A stretch of DNA of 64,000 nt from Thalassobius sp. Cn5-15 (GTDB lineage: Bacteria; Pseudomonadota; Alphaproteobacteria; Rhodobacterales; Rhodobacteraceae): positions 124,001-188,000 of the forward strand of contig NZ_JAKRGF010000003.1 in NCBI RefSeq assembly GCF_022347685.1, read 5' to 3'. This document shows, one piece after another, positions 17,267-27,200 of this stretch. The notes beneath the pieces are model-generated. The model did no database searches. It was not told where the DNA came from and worked only from the letters and a program-made list of their open reading frames with translations. Made by a program: the position numbers and the translations under genes. Every line of letters begins with the position of its first letter. Position 1 is the stretch's first letter.

Positions 17267-17277
17267 CCGCAATGCAG
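17267..17277. promoter_or_regulatory. PhaR-like near-match upstream of mcl2
   Basis: CCGC-AAT-GCAG differs by one base from CTGC-N3-GCAG and lies about 71 bp before the mcl2 start. It is considered because similar sites precede ccrA and ecm. Confidence 0.3.
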
Positions 17278-17409
17278 AAAACGCCACGTCCAGCGGATCC
17301 GGCTCCACAATTGGCTGAATATAGGCAAGCCGCGCGGACCGTTAACCGGATCTTCAGCCCAAAGCATCAGCCTGTCCTTAGCTCTTCGTTCCCCGAAAGG
17401 ACATCTGAT

Positions 17410-17730
17410 ATGTCACATCCCCTACTCCAGCCCGCAGCGCTATGCTGTGCCGCCCTCCTCCTAAGTGCTCAGTCAGCGCAGGCCACCGCGACCAACATCT
17501 GCGCTCCACGCGACAAGGTGGTCGATAAATTGGCCACAGATTACGGTGAAAGCCGTCAGTCCATCGGCCTTGGCCGGGACAATGCAGTCGTTGAGGTTTT
17601 TGCCTCCACATCTTCTGGCACCTGGACAATCACCGTCACCCGCGCCGACGGGATGACCTGCCTTGTCGCCAGCGGTCAGGCCTTTGAAACCCTGGCGGAA
17701 GCAGCGCCAGTCCAAGGATCGGCGCTTTAG
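17410..17730 (+). CDS. secreted or periplasmic hypothetical protein
   Basis: A 106-residue protein with a Sec signal peptide (basic-poor start MSHPLLQPAALCCAALLLSA, cleavage probably after AQA). The mature part NICAPRDKVVDKLATDYGES and the repeated short beta strands VVEVFAS, TWTITVT, CLVASGQA suggest a small beta-rich domain with two cysteines. I recognise a pattern common in Roseobacter genomes but no named family. AAAGGA lies about seven bases before the ATG at 17410, which is preferred to the longer frame from 17272. It is monocistronic, ahead of the mdh regulatory region. Confidence 0.7.
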   Translation: MSHPLLQPAALCCAALLLSAQSAQATATNICAPRDKVVDKLATDYGESRQSIGLGRDNAVVEVFASTSSGTWTITVTRADGMTCLVASGQAFETLAEAAPVQGSAL

Positions 17731-17828
17731 TGCATTGATGCGCCCAGCCTACATCCTGACCGCGAATCTGCACACTGCGTCATTCGCCCGAAGGCGCGCG
17801 GGCAGTGCAGACAAGGCAAAAACGCAGT

Positions 17829-17868
17829 CTGATCACAAAAATACGACAAAGAGAGCGTTAGCGCCACC
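17829..17868. promoter_or_regulatory. mdh regulatory region: TGATCACA and TTAGCGC elements
   Basis: CTGATCACAAAA (17829-17840) is a one-base variant of the GTGATCAC operator, and GTTAGCGCCACC (17857-17868) carries the TTAGCGC element. Both are shared in type with the sdh and sucC promoters and lie 130-175 bp before the mdh start. No second palindrome 21 bp away is seen here. Confidence 0.45.
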
Positions 17869-17877
17869 AGTCAATAG

Positions 17878-18963
<1,086 letters not shown>

Positions 18964-18983
18964 GCCAGATAGAGCGCGCATTG

Positions 18984-19010
18984 AAGGCCCGCCATTGGCG
19001 GGCCTTTTTT
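18984..19010 (+). terminator. terminator after mdh
   Basis: AAGGCCCGCC and GGCGGGCCTT form a 10-bp stem with an ATT loop, followed by TTTT. Confidence 0.9.
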
Positions 19011-19054
19011 ATTGCGCGACCATGCGAAGACAGACAAAACAGAAAAGGTCGCCC

Positions 19055-19066
19055 GTTAGCGCTCAA
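19055..19066. promoter_or_regulatory. TTAGCGC-type element, sucC promoter
   Basis: GTTAGCGCTCAA is close to a GTTAGC-GCTAAC palindrome. It lies about 240 bp before sucC. The same core is found before sdhC and mdh; CceR is a plausible binder by analogy with R. sphaeroides. Confidence 0.45.
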
Positions 19067-19168
19067 AAGTCGCTTCACGCACCCCAAAGGCAATGAGTCG
19101 TCGGATCCATAGCCCACCCAAGAATGAGCGGCACCACAAGTCGACGGCTGTTATCACGACTTTTGATT

Positions 19169-19200
19169 TGTGATCACAGCCCTGAAATGCGTGATCACAA
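19169..19200. promoter_or_regulatory. paired GTGATCAC operator, sucC promoter
   Basis: TGTGATCACA at 19169-19178 and GTGATCACAA at 19191-19200 have centres 21 bp apart, with the same outer flanks as the pair before sdhC (TTTGTGATCACAG and GCGTGATCACAAA). It lies about 105-140 bp before the sucC start. Confidence 0.65.
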
Positions 19201-19305
19201 ACTTCGGAAAAACAGCGCAAAACCGCCCCTGCGCATAAAAATTGCTTAAAGAACTGTCAGCCCTGTGCGTATATCTGCGTAATCGTAGCAAGACGGGACA
19301 GTTTC

Positions 19306-20499
19306 ATGAACATTCATGAGTATCAGGCGAAGGCTCTGCTTCGCGAATACGGCGCCCCGGTTTCTGATGGACGTGTTGTCCTGAAGGCCGAGGATGCAAA
19401 AACCGCAGCTGGTGAGCTGGACGGCCCTCTGTGGGTTGTTAAAGCTCAGATCCACGCAGGTGGTCGCGGCAAAGGCACCTTCAAGGAAGCAGACGCTGGC
19501 GAAAAAGGCGGTGTCCGCCTGGCCAAGTCGGTGGAAGAAGCCGCTGAAGAAGCAAAGAAAATGCTGGGCCGCACTCTGGTCACACACCAGACCGGCGCCG
19601 CAGGCAAGCAGGTTAACCGCATCTACATCGAAGATGGTTCGGACATCGAGCGTGAGCTGTATCTGGCTCTGCTGGTAGACCGCCAGACCTCGCGTATTTC
19701 CTTCGTCTGCTCGACCGAAGGCGGCATGGACATTGAAGAGGTTGCGGAAGCGACCCCTGAGAAAATCCTGTCCTTCTCCGTAGACCCGGCCACCGGCTAC
19801 CAGCCCTACCACGGCCGTCGCATCGCATTCGCTCTGGGCCTGGAAGGCACTGCGGTGAAACAGTGCGTCAAACTGATGAGCCAGCTGTATCAAGCCTTCG
19901 TTGAGAAGGACATGGAGATGCTGGAAATCAACCCGCTGATCGTCATGCCTGGCAACGAGCTGAAGGTTCTGGACGCAAAACTGGGCTTTGACGGCAACGC
20001 AGTTTACCGCCACGCCGACGTTGCAGCCCTGCGTGACGAAACCGAAGAAGATCCCAAAGAGCTGGAAGCGTCGAAATACGACCTGAACTACATCGCTCTG
20101 GACGGTGAAATCGGCTGCATGGTGAACGGTGCTGGTCTGGCGATGGCCACCATGGACATCATCAAACTCTACGGTGCAGAACCTGCAAACTTCCTCGACG
20201 TTGGCGGCGGCGCCACCAAAGAGAAAGTGACTGAGGCGTTCAAGATCATCACTTCTGACCCCAACGTCAAAGGCATTCTGGTCAATATTTTCGGCGGCAT
20301 CATGCGCTGTGATGTGATCGCAGAAGGCGTTGTTGCGGCTGTGAAAGAAGTGGGCCTTGAGGTTCCGCTGGTTGTCCGTCTGGAAGGCACCAATGTCGAA
20401 AAAGGCAAAGAGATCATCAACACCTCTGGCCTGAACGTCATTGCAGCCGACAACCTGTCGGACGGCGCTGAGAAGATCGTTAAAGCGGTGAAAGGTTAA
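19306..20499 (+). CDS. sucC: succinyl-CoA synthetase beta subunit
   Basis: The ADP-forming subunit of succinyl-CoA ligase. The 397-residue protein begins [20 protein letters not shown], the family signature. An ATP-grasp domain follows ([13 protein letters not shown] near 46, LEINPL near 206). The C-terminal half has the [22 protein letters not shown] and [17 protein letters not shown] motifs that contact the phosphohistidine and CoA of SucD. Its stop lies six bases before sucD, so the subunits are co-translated. The upstream 300 bp holds the paired palindromes described separately. Confidence 0.98.
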   Translation: MNIHEYQAKALLREYGAPVSDGRVVLKAEDAKTAAGELDGPLWVVKAQIHAGGRGKGTFKEADAGEKGGVRLAKSVEEAAEEAKKMLGRTLVTHQTGAAGKQVNRIYIEDGSDIERELYLALLVDRQTSRISFVCSTEGGMDIEEVAEATPEKILSFSVDPATGYQPYHGRRIAFALGLEGTAVKQCVKLMSQLYQAFVEKDMEMLEINPLIVMPGNELKVLDAKLGFDGNAVYRHADVAALRDETEEDPKELEASKYDLNYIALDGEIGCMVNGAGLAMATMDIIKLYGAEPANFLDVGGGATKEKVTEAFKIITSDPNVKGILVNIFGGIMRCDVIAEGVVAAVKEVGLEVPLVVRLEGTNVEKGKEIINTSGLNVIAADNLSDGAEKIVKAVKG

Positions 20500-20504
20500 G
20501 ACCA

Positions 20505-21392
20505 ATGGCTATTCTCGTAGATGAAAACACCAAGGTCATCTGTCAGGGCTTCACCGGCTCGCAGGGCACCTTCCACTCGGAACAGGCGATTGCCTATGGC
20601 ACCAAAATGGTCGGCGGTGTAACCCCCGGCAAAGGTGGCAACGAACATCTGGGCCTGCCCGTGTTCAACTCCGTACACGAAGCCAAAGCCAAGACCGAAG
20701 CAAACGCATCGGTGATCTATGTTCCCCCGCCCTTCGCGGCCGACTCGATCCTCGAAGCGATCGACGCGGAAATGGAACTGATCGTCTGCATCACCGAAGG
20801 CATCCCGGTGCTGGACATGATGCGCGTGAAACGTGCGCTGGAAGACAGCACCAGCCGTCTGATCGGTCCGAACTGTCCCGGCCTGATCACCCCCGGCGCC
20901 TGTAAGATCGGCATCATGCCCGGCCACATCCACAACCGTGGTTCGGTTGGCGTTGTGTCCCGCTCCGGCACCCTGACCTATGAGGCTGTGAAACAGACCT
21001 CCGACATCGGTCTGGGCCAGTCGACCGCCGTTGGTATCGGTGGCGACCCGATCAAAGGCACCGAGCACATCGACGTACTGGACATGTTCCTGGACGATGA
21101 TGAGACCACCTCGATCATCATGATCGGCGAAATCGGTGGTTCTGCGGAAGAAGAAGCAGCCGAGTTCCTGAAGGAACAGAAGAAAAAAGGCCGCTGGAAA
21201 CCGACCGCAGGCTTCATCGCTGGCCGCACGGCGCCTCCGGGCCGCCGCATGGGTCACGCAGGCGCAATCGTTGCCGGCGGCAAAGGTGGTGCAGAAGACA
21301 AGATCGAAGCAATGAAGTCGGCTGGCATCGTTGTTGCAGATAGCCCTGCAACCCTGGGTGAAGCCGTGCAGAAAGCTATCGAGCTCGGCTGA
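20505..21392 (+). CDS. sucD: succinyl-CoA synthetase alpha subunit
   Basis: The CoA-binding and phosphohistidine subunit, 295 residues. The CoA-binding fold starts with [27 protein letters not shown], and the NCPG-motif [15 protein letters not shown] lies near 120. The phosphorylated His is in [11 protein letters not shown] near residue 250. It is followed by a hairpin and a 150 bp gap before sucA, suggesting partial uncoupling of the sucCD and sucAB transcripts. Confidence 0.98.
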   Translation: MAILVDENTKVICQGFTGSQGTFHSEQAIAYGTKMVGGVTPGKGGNEHLGLPVFNSVHEAKAKTEANASVIYVPPPFAADSILEAIDAEMELIVCITEGIPVLDMMRVKRALEDSTSRLIGPNCPGLITPGACKIGIMPGHIHNRGSVGVVSRSGTLTYEAVKQTSDIGLGQSTAVGIGGDPIKGTEHIDVLDMFLDDDETTSIIMIGEIGGSAEEEAAEFLKEQKKKGRWKPTAGFIAGRTAPPGRRMGHAGAIVAGGKGGAEDKIEAMKSAGIVVADSPATLGEAVQKAIELG

Positions 21393-21407
21393 TAAAAAGT
21401 TGAATTG

Positions 21408-21437
21408 GGGCGGGGTTGTTAACATCCCGCCCTTATT
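21408..21437 (+). terminator. weak terminator or attenuator after sucD
   Basis: GGGCGGG and CCCGCCC pair around an 11-base loop, followed by TTATT. The short T tract suggests incomplete termination between sucD and sucA. Confidence 0.5.
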
Positions 21438-21474
21438 GTCACTTTACGATGAGACACCTGCGAAGCATCGCGGC

Positions 21475-21506
21475 AGGGACCGGTAAACCGTATCACTCGG
21501 GTCCCT
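21475..21506 (+). promoter_or_regulatory. inverted repeat in the sucA leader
   Basis: AGGGACC (21475-21481) and GGTCCCT (21500-21506) can pair across 18 bases, about 40 bp before the sucA start. It may be a leader hairpin or operator; there is no T tract directly after it. Confidence 0.35.
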
Positions 21507-21543
21507 CTCCTGTTGCTTCAGGTCGGACACAAGGAATGCAAAA

Positions 21544-24510
21544 ATGAACGATCAAAGCCCGAACGACCTCTTCCATGCTTCCAGCTTTATGCAGGGGCAT
21601 AATGCTGAGTATCTGGAACAAATGTACGCCCGTTACGCCGCGGACCCCAATGCGGTGGACGAGGTCTGGCAGGAATTTTTCCGCCAGCTGGGCGATGCAG
21701 AACTGGACGTCAAGGCAGAGGCCGCTGGCCCTTCCTGGGCCCGCAATGACTGGCCGCCAGTCCCCAACGATGATCTGACCGCCGCACTGGACGGTCAATG
21801 GCCCGCCCCCGCGCCCGAAGAGGCGAAAGGCGCTGGCAAGAAGATCAAAGAAAAAGCAGCCGAAAAAGGCGTTGAGGTCACTGACGAGGCGATCAAACGC
21901 GCTGTCTTGGATTCGATCCGTGCGCTGATGATCATCCGCGCCTACCGGATCCGTGGTCACCTGATTGCTGACATCGACCCGCTGAAAATGCGCGACCAGA
22001 CCCCGCATCCGGAACTGGATTATAAATCCTACGGGTTCACCGATGCCGATCTGGACCGCCCGATCTTCATCGACAACGTACTGGGTCTGCAGATCGCATC
22101 CCTGCGTCAGATCATGGAAATCGTAAAGCGCACCTATTGCGGCACGTTCGCGCTGCAGTACATGCACATCTCTAACCCCGAAGAGGCGTCATGGCTGAAA
22201 GAGCGCATCGAAGGGTACAACAAAGAGATCACCTTCACCCGTGAGGGCCGCAAAGCGATCCTGAACAAACTGGTTGAAGCCGAGGGTTTTGAGAAGTTCC
22301 TGCATGTGAAATACATGGGCACCAAACGGTTTGGTCTGGACGGCGGCGAAGCGCTGATCCCCGCGATGGAACAGATCATCAAGCGCGGCGGCAACTTGGG
22401 CGTCAAAGATATCGTGATCGGCATGCCCCACCGTGGCCGCCTGAACATCCTTGCCAACGTGATGAGCAAACCCTACCGCGCCATCTTCAACGAATTTCAG
22501 GGCGGCAGCTTTAAACCTGAGGATGTCGATGGCTCCGGTGATGTGAAATACCACCTTGGTGCCTCTTCGGACCGTGAATTTGACGGCAACAGCGTGCACC
22601 TTTCGCTGACCGCGAACCCCTCGCACCTCGAAGCGGTGAACCCGGTTGTTCTGGGCAAGGCACGCGCCAAAACCGACCAGATGAACGACACAGACCGCAC
22701 CTCGGTCATTCCGATCCTGCTGCACGGTGATGCTGCATTCGCAGGTCAGGGTGTCGTGGCTGAATGTTTCGCCCTGTCAGGTCTGCGCGGTCACAAAACC
22801 GGCGGCACGATCCACATCGTGGTGAACAACCAGATCGGTTTCACCACTGCGCCGCACTTCTCGCGCTCTTCGCCCTACCCCACCGACAACGCACTGGTGG
22901 TTGAGGCGCCGATCTTCCACGTGAACGGCGACGATCCCGAGGCTGTGGTTCACGCCGCCAAGGTCGCGACCGAATTCCGTCAGAAGTTCCGCAAAGACGT
23001 GGTTATCGACATTTTCTGCTACCGCCGGTTTGGTCACAACGAAGGCGATGAGCCGATGTTCACCAACCCGCTGATGTATAAAACCATCAAGAAGCATAAG
23101 ACCACACTGCAGCTTTACACCGATCGTCTGGTCAAAGATGGCCTGATCCCCGAGGGCGAGATCGAGGATATGAAAGCCTCGTTCCAAGCCTATCTGAACG
23201 AAGAGTTCGAGATCGGCAAAGAGTATAAGCCAAACAAGGCCGACTGGCTGGACGGCCGCTGGTCCCATCTGGACAAACAGGATGCCGATTATGACCGTGG
23301 TCAAACTGCGATCAAACCGGAAACCCTGTCTGAGGTCGGCACCGCACTGAGCCGCCTGCCCGAAGGGTTTCCCGCGCACAAAACCGTTGCCCGTATTCTG
23401 GACGCCAAGTCCAAAATGCTGGAAACTGGCAAAGGGTTCGACTGGGCCACTGCAGAGGCATTGGCGTTCGGCTCTCTTCTGACCGAAGGCTACCCTGTGC
23501 GACTGTCTGGTCAGGACGCCACCCGCGGCACCTTCTCTCAGCGCCACTCTGGCATTGTGAACCAGGAAACCGAGGAACGTTTCTACCCGCTGAACCACAT
23601 CCGCGAAGGTCAACCCCGCTACGAGGTGATCGACTCAGCCCTGTCCGAATATGCGGTTCTAGGTTTTGAATACGGCTACTCACTGGCAGAACCGAACGCG
23701 CTGACCATGTGGGAAGCACAGTTCGGTGACTTCGCCAACGGTGCGCAGATAATGTTCGACCAGTTCATCTCTTCGGGTGAATCGAAATGGCTGCGTATGT
23801 CCGGCCTCGTCTGCATGCTGCCGCACGGGTTTGAGGGTCAGGGTCCTGAACACTCGTCAGGTCGTCTGGAACGCTTCCTGCAGATGTGCGGTGGTGACAA
23901 CTGGATCGTTGCAAACTGCACCACCCCTGCAAACTACTTCCATATTCTGCGCCGTCAGCTGCACCGGACCTTCCGTAAACCGCTGATCCTTATGACGCCG
24001 AAGTCGCTTCTGCGTCACAAACTCTGCATCTCGGAAGCTGAGGATTTCACCACTGGGTCTTCCTTCCACCGCGTACTGTGGGATGATGCGCAGAAAGGTA
24101 ACTCCGACACCAATCTGGTGGCGGATGAGAAGATCAAGCGCGTCGTCATGTGTTCCGGCAAAGTCTACTTCGACCTTCTGGAAGAGCGTGACGCCCGTGG
24201 CATTGACGATGTCTACCTGATGCGAGTGGAACAGTACTACCCGTTCCCCGCTATGTCCCTGACAAAGGAACTGGAACGCTTCAAGGACGCGGAAATGGTC
24301 TGGTGTCAGGAAGAGCCCAAAAACCAGGGCGCATGGTCCTTCATCGAACCCAACATCGAATGGTGCCTGACCCGCATCAAAGCAAAACACACCCGCCCGA
24401 CCTACGCCGGTCGTGCCGCTTCGGCGTCGCCCGCAACAGGTCTGGCCAGCCAGCACAAAGCACAACAAGCCGCGCTCGTAAACGAAGCGCTGACCATCGA
24501 AGGGAAATAA
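21544..24510 (+). CDS. sucA: 2-oxoglutarate dehydrogenase E1 component
   Basis: The thiamine-diphosphate decarboxylase of the 2-oxoglutarate dehydrogenase complex, 988 residues, the usual size. The N-terminus DLFHASSFMQGHNAEYLEQMYARYAADP is the E2-binding region. Cofactor features are DIVIGMPHRGRLNIL near 293, the HGDAAFAGQGVVAE motif near 395, NNQIGFTT near 428, and CYRRFGHNEGDEPMFTNPLMY near 495. The transketolase-like C-terminal half has MLPHGFEGQGPEHSSGRLERF near 760. AAGGA precedes the start. Its stop lies three bases before sucB, so the two are translationally linked. Confidence 0.98.
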   Translation: MNDQSPNDLFHASSFMQGHNAEYLEQMYARYAADPNAVDEVWQEFFRQLGDAELDVKAEAAGPSWARNDWPPVPNDDLTAALDGQWPAPAPEEAKGAGKKIKEKAAEKGVEVTDEAIKRAVLDSIRALMIIRAYRIRGHLIADIDPLKMRDQTPHPELDYKSYGFTDADLDRPIFIDNVLGLQIASLRQIMEIVKRTYCGTFALQYMHISNPEEASWLKERIEGYNKEITFTREGRKAILNKLVEAEGFEKFLHVKYMGTKRFGLDGGEALIPAMEQIIKRGGNLGVKDIVIGMPHRGRLNILANVMSKPYRAIFNEFQGGSFKPEDVDGSGDVKYHLGASSDREFDGNSVHLSLTANPSHLEAVNPVVLGKARAKTDQMNDTDRTSVIPILLHGDAAFAGQGVVAECFALSGLRGHKTGGTIHIVVNNQIGFTTAPHFSRSSPYPTDNALVVEAPIFHVNGDDPEAVVHAAKVATEFRQKFRKDVVIDIFCYRRFGHNEGDEPMFTNPLMYKTIKKHKTTLQLYTDRLVKDGLIPEGEIEDMKASFQAYLNEEFEIGKEYKPNKADWLDGRWSHLDKQDADYDRGQTAIKPETLSEVGTALSRLPEGFPAHKTVARILDAKSKMLETGKGFDWATAEALAFGSLLTEGYPVRLSGQDATRGTFSQRHSGIVNQETEERFYPLNHIREGQPRYEVIDSALSEYAVLGFEYGYSLAEPNALTMWEAQFGDFANGAQIMFDQFISSGESKWLRMSGLVCMLPHGFEGQGPEHSSGRLERFLQMCGGDNWIVANCTTPANYFHILRRQLHRTFRKPLILMTPKSLLRHKLCISEAEDFTTGSSFHRVLWDDAQKGNSDTNLVADEKIKRVVMCSGKVYFDLLEERDARGIDDVYLMRVEQYYPFPAMSLTKELERFKDAEMVWCQEEPKNQGAWSFIEPNIEWCLTRIKAKHTRPTYAGRAASASPATGLASQHKAQQAALVNEALTIEGK

Positions 24511-24513
24511 CCC

Positions 24514-26022
24514 ATGACGACTGAAGTTCGCGTCCCCACACTGGGCGAATCCGTGACCGAAGCCACCGTCGCCACCTGGTTCAAACAGCCGGGCGATGCG
24601 GTCGCTGCCGACGAAATGCTCTGCGAGCTGGAAACCGACAAAGTGACCGTTGAGGTGCCCAGCCCCGCCGCTGGCACGCTGGCAGAAATTGTCGCCGCCG
24701 AAGGCGAAACCGTAGGTGTTGACGCTCTGCTCGCCAACATCACCGAAGGTGGCGCTGCAGCGGCTCCAGCCCCTGCCGCCGCAGCCGCACCTGCCGCAGC
24801 CCCCGCAGGCGATGCGCAATCCATCGACGTGATGGTGCCGTCGCTGGGTGAATCGGTGTCCGAAGCAACCGTTTCCACTTGGTTCAAACAGGTTGGCGAC
24901 ACTGTTGCAGCGGATGAGATGCTGTGTGAATTGGAAACCGATAAAGTGTCGGTTGAGGTGCCTGCACCTGCCGCTGGCGTTCTCGCCGAAATCGTCGCGC
25001 CCGAAGGCACCACCGTGGACGCCACCGCCAAACTGGCCGTGATCTCTGCCGGAGCTGGCGCCGCCGTAGCCGCAGCCCCCGCTGCTACCCCCGCCCCCGC
25101 TGCTGCCCCCGCAGCCGGTGGTAAGGACATTAAAGATGGCCCCGCCGCTGAAAAAGCTATGGCAGAGGCAGGTATTGCCCGCGACGCAGTGACCGGCACA
25201 GGCCGTGATGGTCGCGCCACCAAAGCCGACGTGGCCCGCGCCGCAGCCGCTGCAGCAGCAGCCCCTGCCGCAACGCCCGCACCGGCCGCCATGCCGCGCG
25301 GTCCGGTCAGCGCCGACGATGCATCGCGTGAAGAGCGCGTAAAAATGACCAAGATGCGTCAGACCATCGCACGCCGCCTGAAAGACAGCCAAAACACCGC
25401 CGCCATGCTGACCACGTATAACGAGGTGGACATGACCGAGGTGATGGCGCTGCGCAACCAGTACAAAGGCGACTTCGAGAAGAAGCACGGCGTGCGTCTG
25501 GGCTTCATGTCCTTCTTCACCAAAGCCTGTGTGCACGCGCTGAAAGAAGTGCCTGAGGTGAACGCCGAAATCGACGGCACCGACATCGTTTACAAAAACT
25601 ACGTCCACATGGGCGTAGCCGCCGGCACCCCGCAGGGTCTGGTTGTTCCGGTGATCCGTGACGCCGATGCCATGTCCTTTGCGGAGATTGAGAAAGCGAT
25701 TTCGGAAAAAGGCCGCCGCGCCCGTGATGGCAAACTGTCGATGGCAGAAATGCAGGGCGGCACCTTCACCATCTCCAACGGTGGTGTCTACGGCTCGCTG
25801 ATGTCCTCGCCGATCCTGAACCCCCCGCAGTCCGGCATTCTGGGCATGCACAAAATTCAGGACCGTCCGATGGCGATCAACGGTCAGGTTGTGATCCGTC
25901 CGATGATGTATCTGGCCCTGTCCTACGACCACCGTATCGTTGACGGCAAAGGCGCCGTGACCTTCCTGGTGCGCGTCAAAGAAGCACTGGAAGATCCCCG
26001 CCGCCTGCTGATGGATCTGTAA
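24514..26022 (+). CDS. sucB: dihydrolipoyl succinyltransferase (E2) with two lipoyl domains
   Basis: The core E2 of the 2-oxoglutarate dehydrogenase complex, 502 residues. Two lipoyl domains are present, each with the lipoylated Lys in CELETDK: residues 1-78 (KVTVEVPSP) and about 105-180 (KVSVEVPAP). They are joined by Ala/Pro-rich linkers. A peripheral-subunit-binding domain ([22 protein letters not shown]) follows near 212, then the acyltransferase domain with catalytic [16 protein letters not shown] near 470. E. coli SucB has one lipoyl domain; two is, as I recall, usual in Rhodobacterales. The two lipoyl units are highly similar, consistent with duplication. Confidence 0.97.
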   Translation: MTTEVRVPTLGESVTEATVATWFKQPGDAVAADEMLCELETDKVTVEVPSPAAGTLAEIVAAEGETVGVDALLANITEGGAAAAPAPAAAAAPAAAPAGDAQSIDVMVPSLGESVSEATVSTWFKQVGDTVAADEMLCELETDKVSVEVPAPAAGVLAEIVAPEGTTVDATAKLAVISAGAGAAVAAAPAATPAPAAAPAAGGKDIKDGPAAEKAMAEAGIARDAVTGTGRDGRATKADVARAAAAAAAAPAATPAPAAMPRGPVSADDASREERVKMTKMRQTIARRLKDSQNTAAMLTTYNEVDMTEVMALRNQYKGDFEKKHGVRLGFMSFFTKACVHALKEVPEVNAEIDGTDIVYKNYVHMGVAAGTPQGLVVPVIRDADAMSFAEIEKAISEKGRRARDGKLSMAEMQGGTFTISNGGVYGSLMSSPILNPPQSGILGMHKIQDRPMAINGQVVIRPMMYLALSYDHRIVDGKGAVTFLVRVKEALEDPRRLLMDL

Positions 26023-26082
26023 GATCGCTTGCTGCGCCAGCCCCTGCGGTTGGCGCAGCCTTTCGCCTGTAACGAGGACGCG

Positions 26083-27081
26083 ATGTCCGGCCCTACCCCT
26101 CTGCCAGAAACGATCGCTCTCACCTCCTGCATGCGCAATGAGGGGCTCTTTGTGCTGGAATGGATCGCGTACCATCAGACCCTTGGGTTTGATGGGGTGG
26201 TGATCGTAACCAACGACTGCACCGATGGCTCCGACACCCTGCTGGACCTGCTGGCCGACCACGGTGTTGTGACCCACATCCGCCAGACCCTCTCCGAAGG
26301 GGATATTCCTCAGGATCAGGGCATGGACCTTGCCCTTGCCCATCTGCGCGAAATCAAAACCACATGGTGCCTGCACATAGACAGCGATGAATTCCTGCTG
26401 ATCGAAGCAGGCGAGGGCCACCTGACCGACCTGATGCAGAATGTTTCAGACGCCGACTGCGTGCCGATCATCTGGCGCAATTTCGGCGACAGCGGCCTGA
26501 CGGATTGGACCGCCGGTGATAGCGTCCTCAACGCCTTCACTCAGGCCGAGGCTGCGTCAGAACCGGGCCAAAGCAAATCCAAATGCCTGTTCCGCGTCGC
26601 CAGCTTCAACGCCGCCACCGATCACAATCCGCTGGACCCCACTGTGACCAACCCCTCGGTCAAATCCGCTGATGGCGCCGCAATGGCCAACGCCCCGCTG
26701 TTCAAACGCGCCAAGGTCTCGCGCTTCCGCCCCTATGGCCTGCCGTGCAAAGCAAAGACCGCCCGCATCAACCACTACGCGGTGAAATCACAGGACCTGT
26801 TCCTAATGAAAAACGACCGCGGCGACGGGCAAGGCAAACGCACGGATGACAAATACCACCTCGGCTCCCGCTGGCATGCACAGGCAAACCGCAATGACGT
26901 CACCGACCGCGCCATCCTGCGCCACTGGCCCGCAACCACAGCACGGCTGGCCGACTTACGCGCTCTGCCCGGCGTTGCCGCTGCTGAACAGCACTGCCAG
27001 AACTGGTTTACCAAACGCCGCGCTGCCATCCTAACCGATGCACAGCGCCAGACCTGGACCAAGGGAGCCATGACCGCATGA
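26083..27081 (+). CDS. glycosyltransferase family 2-like protein
   Basis: A 332-residue GT-A-type protein inserted between sucB and lpd. The N-terminus IALTSCMRNEGLFVLEWIAYH and VVIVTNDCTDGSDTLLDLL resemble the GT2/GT92 nucleotide-sugar domain. WCLHIDSDEFLLIE near 102 supplies a DxD-like metal motif. A later AKTARINHYAVKSQDLFLMK segment is typical of Roseobacter glycosyltransferases that I recall. The ATG at 26083 is preceded by AGGA. Its coding strand and spacing (60 bases after sucB) suggest co-transcription with the dehydrogenase genes, but no functional link is apparent. Confidence 0.75.
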   Translation: MSGPTPLPETIALTSCMRNEGLFVLEWIAYHQTLGFDGVVIVTNDCTDGSDTLLDLLADHGVVTHIRQTLSEGDIPQDQGMDLALAHLREIKTTWCLHIDSDEFLLIEAGEGHLTDLMQNVSDADCVPIIWRNFGDSGLTDWTAGDSVLNAFTQAEAASEPGQSKSKCLFRVASFNAATDHNPLDPTVTNPSVKSADGAAMANAPLFKRAKVSRFRPYGLPCKAKTARINHYAVKSQDLFLMKNDRGDGQGKRTDDKYHLGSRWHAQANRNDVTDRAILRHWPATTARLADLRALPGVAAAEQHCQNWFTKRRAAILTDAQRQTWTKGAMTA

Positions 27082-27200
27082 CTTCACTGTTCCACAAATA
27101 TCTTCGGGGGACGGCCCGCATGGACCGGGGGGCAGACCGCCCCCGCCCCGCCCGCAACACAAACATACATCTAGAACAAGAGACCTGACGGAGACACCTC

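Noticed and set aside
25040-25300. Repetitive GC-rich sequence in sucB as a possible repeat element.
   Set aside because: It encodes the normal Ala/Pro-rich flexible linkers of a lipoyl-bearing E2 protein.
23857-26421. An 854-codon minus-strand frame across sucA and sucB.
   Set aside because: It is a shadow of the Ala/Pro-rich lipoyl linkers and gives Gly/Cys/His-rich nonsense; the plus-strand genes are certain.
27078-27188. A 36-codon frame overlapping the glycosyltransferase stop (ATGA), starting MTSLFHKYLRG.
   Set aside because: Very Arg/Pro-rich and overlapping a GC-rich repeat-like stretch. I recall similar intergenic sequence in Roseobacter genomes, so coding is not supported.
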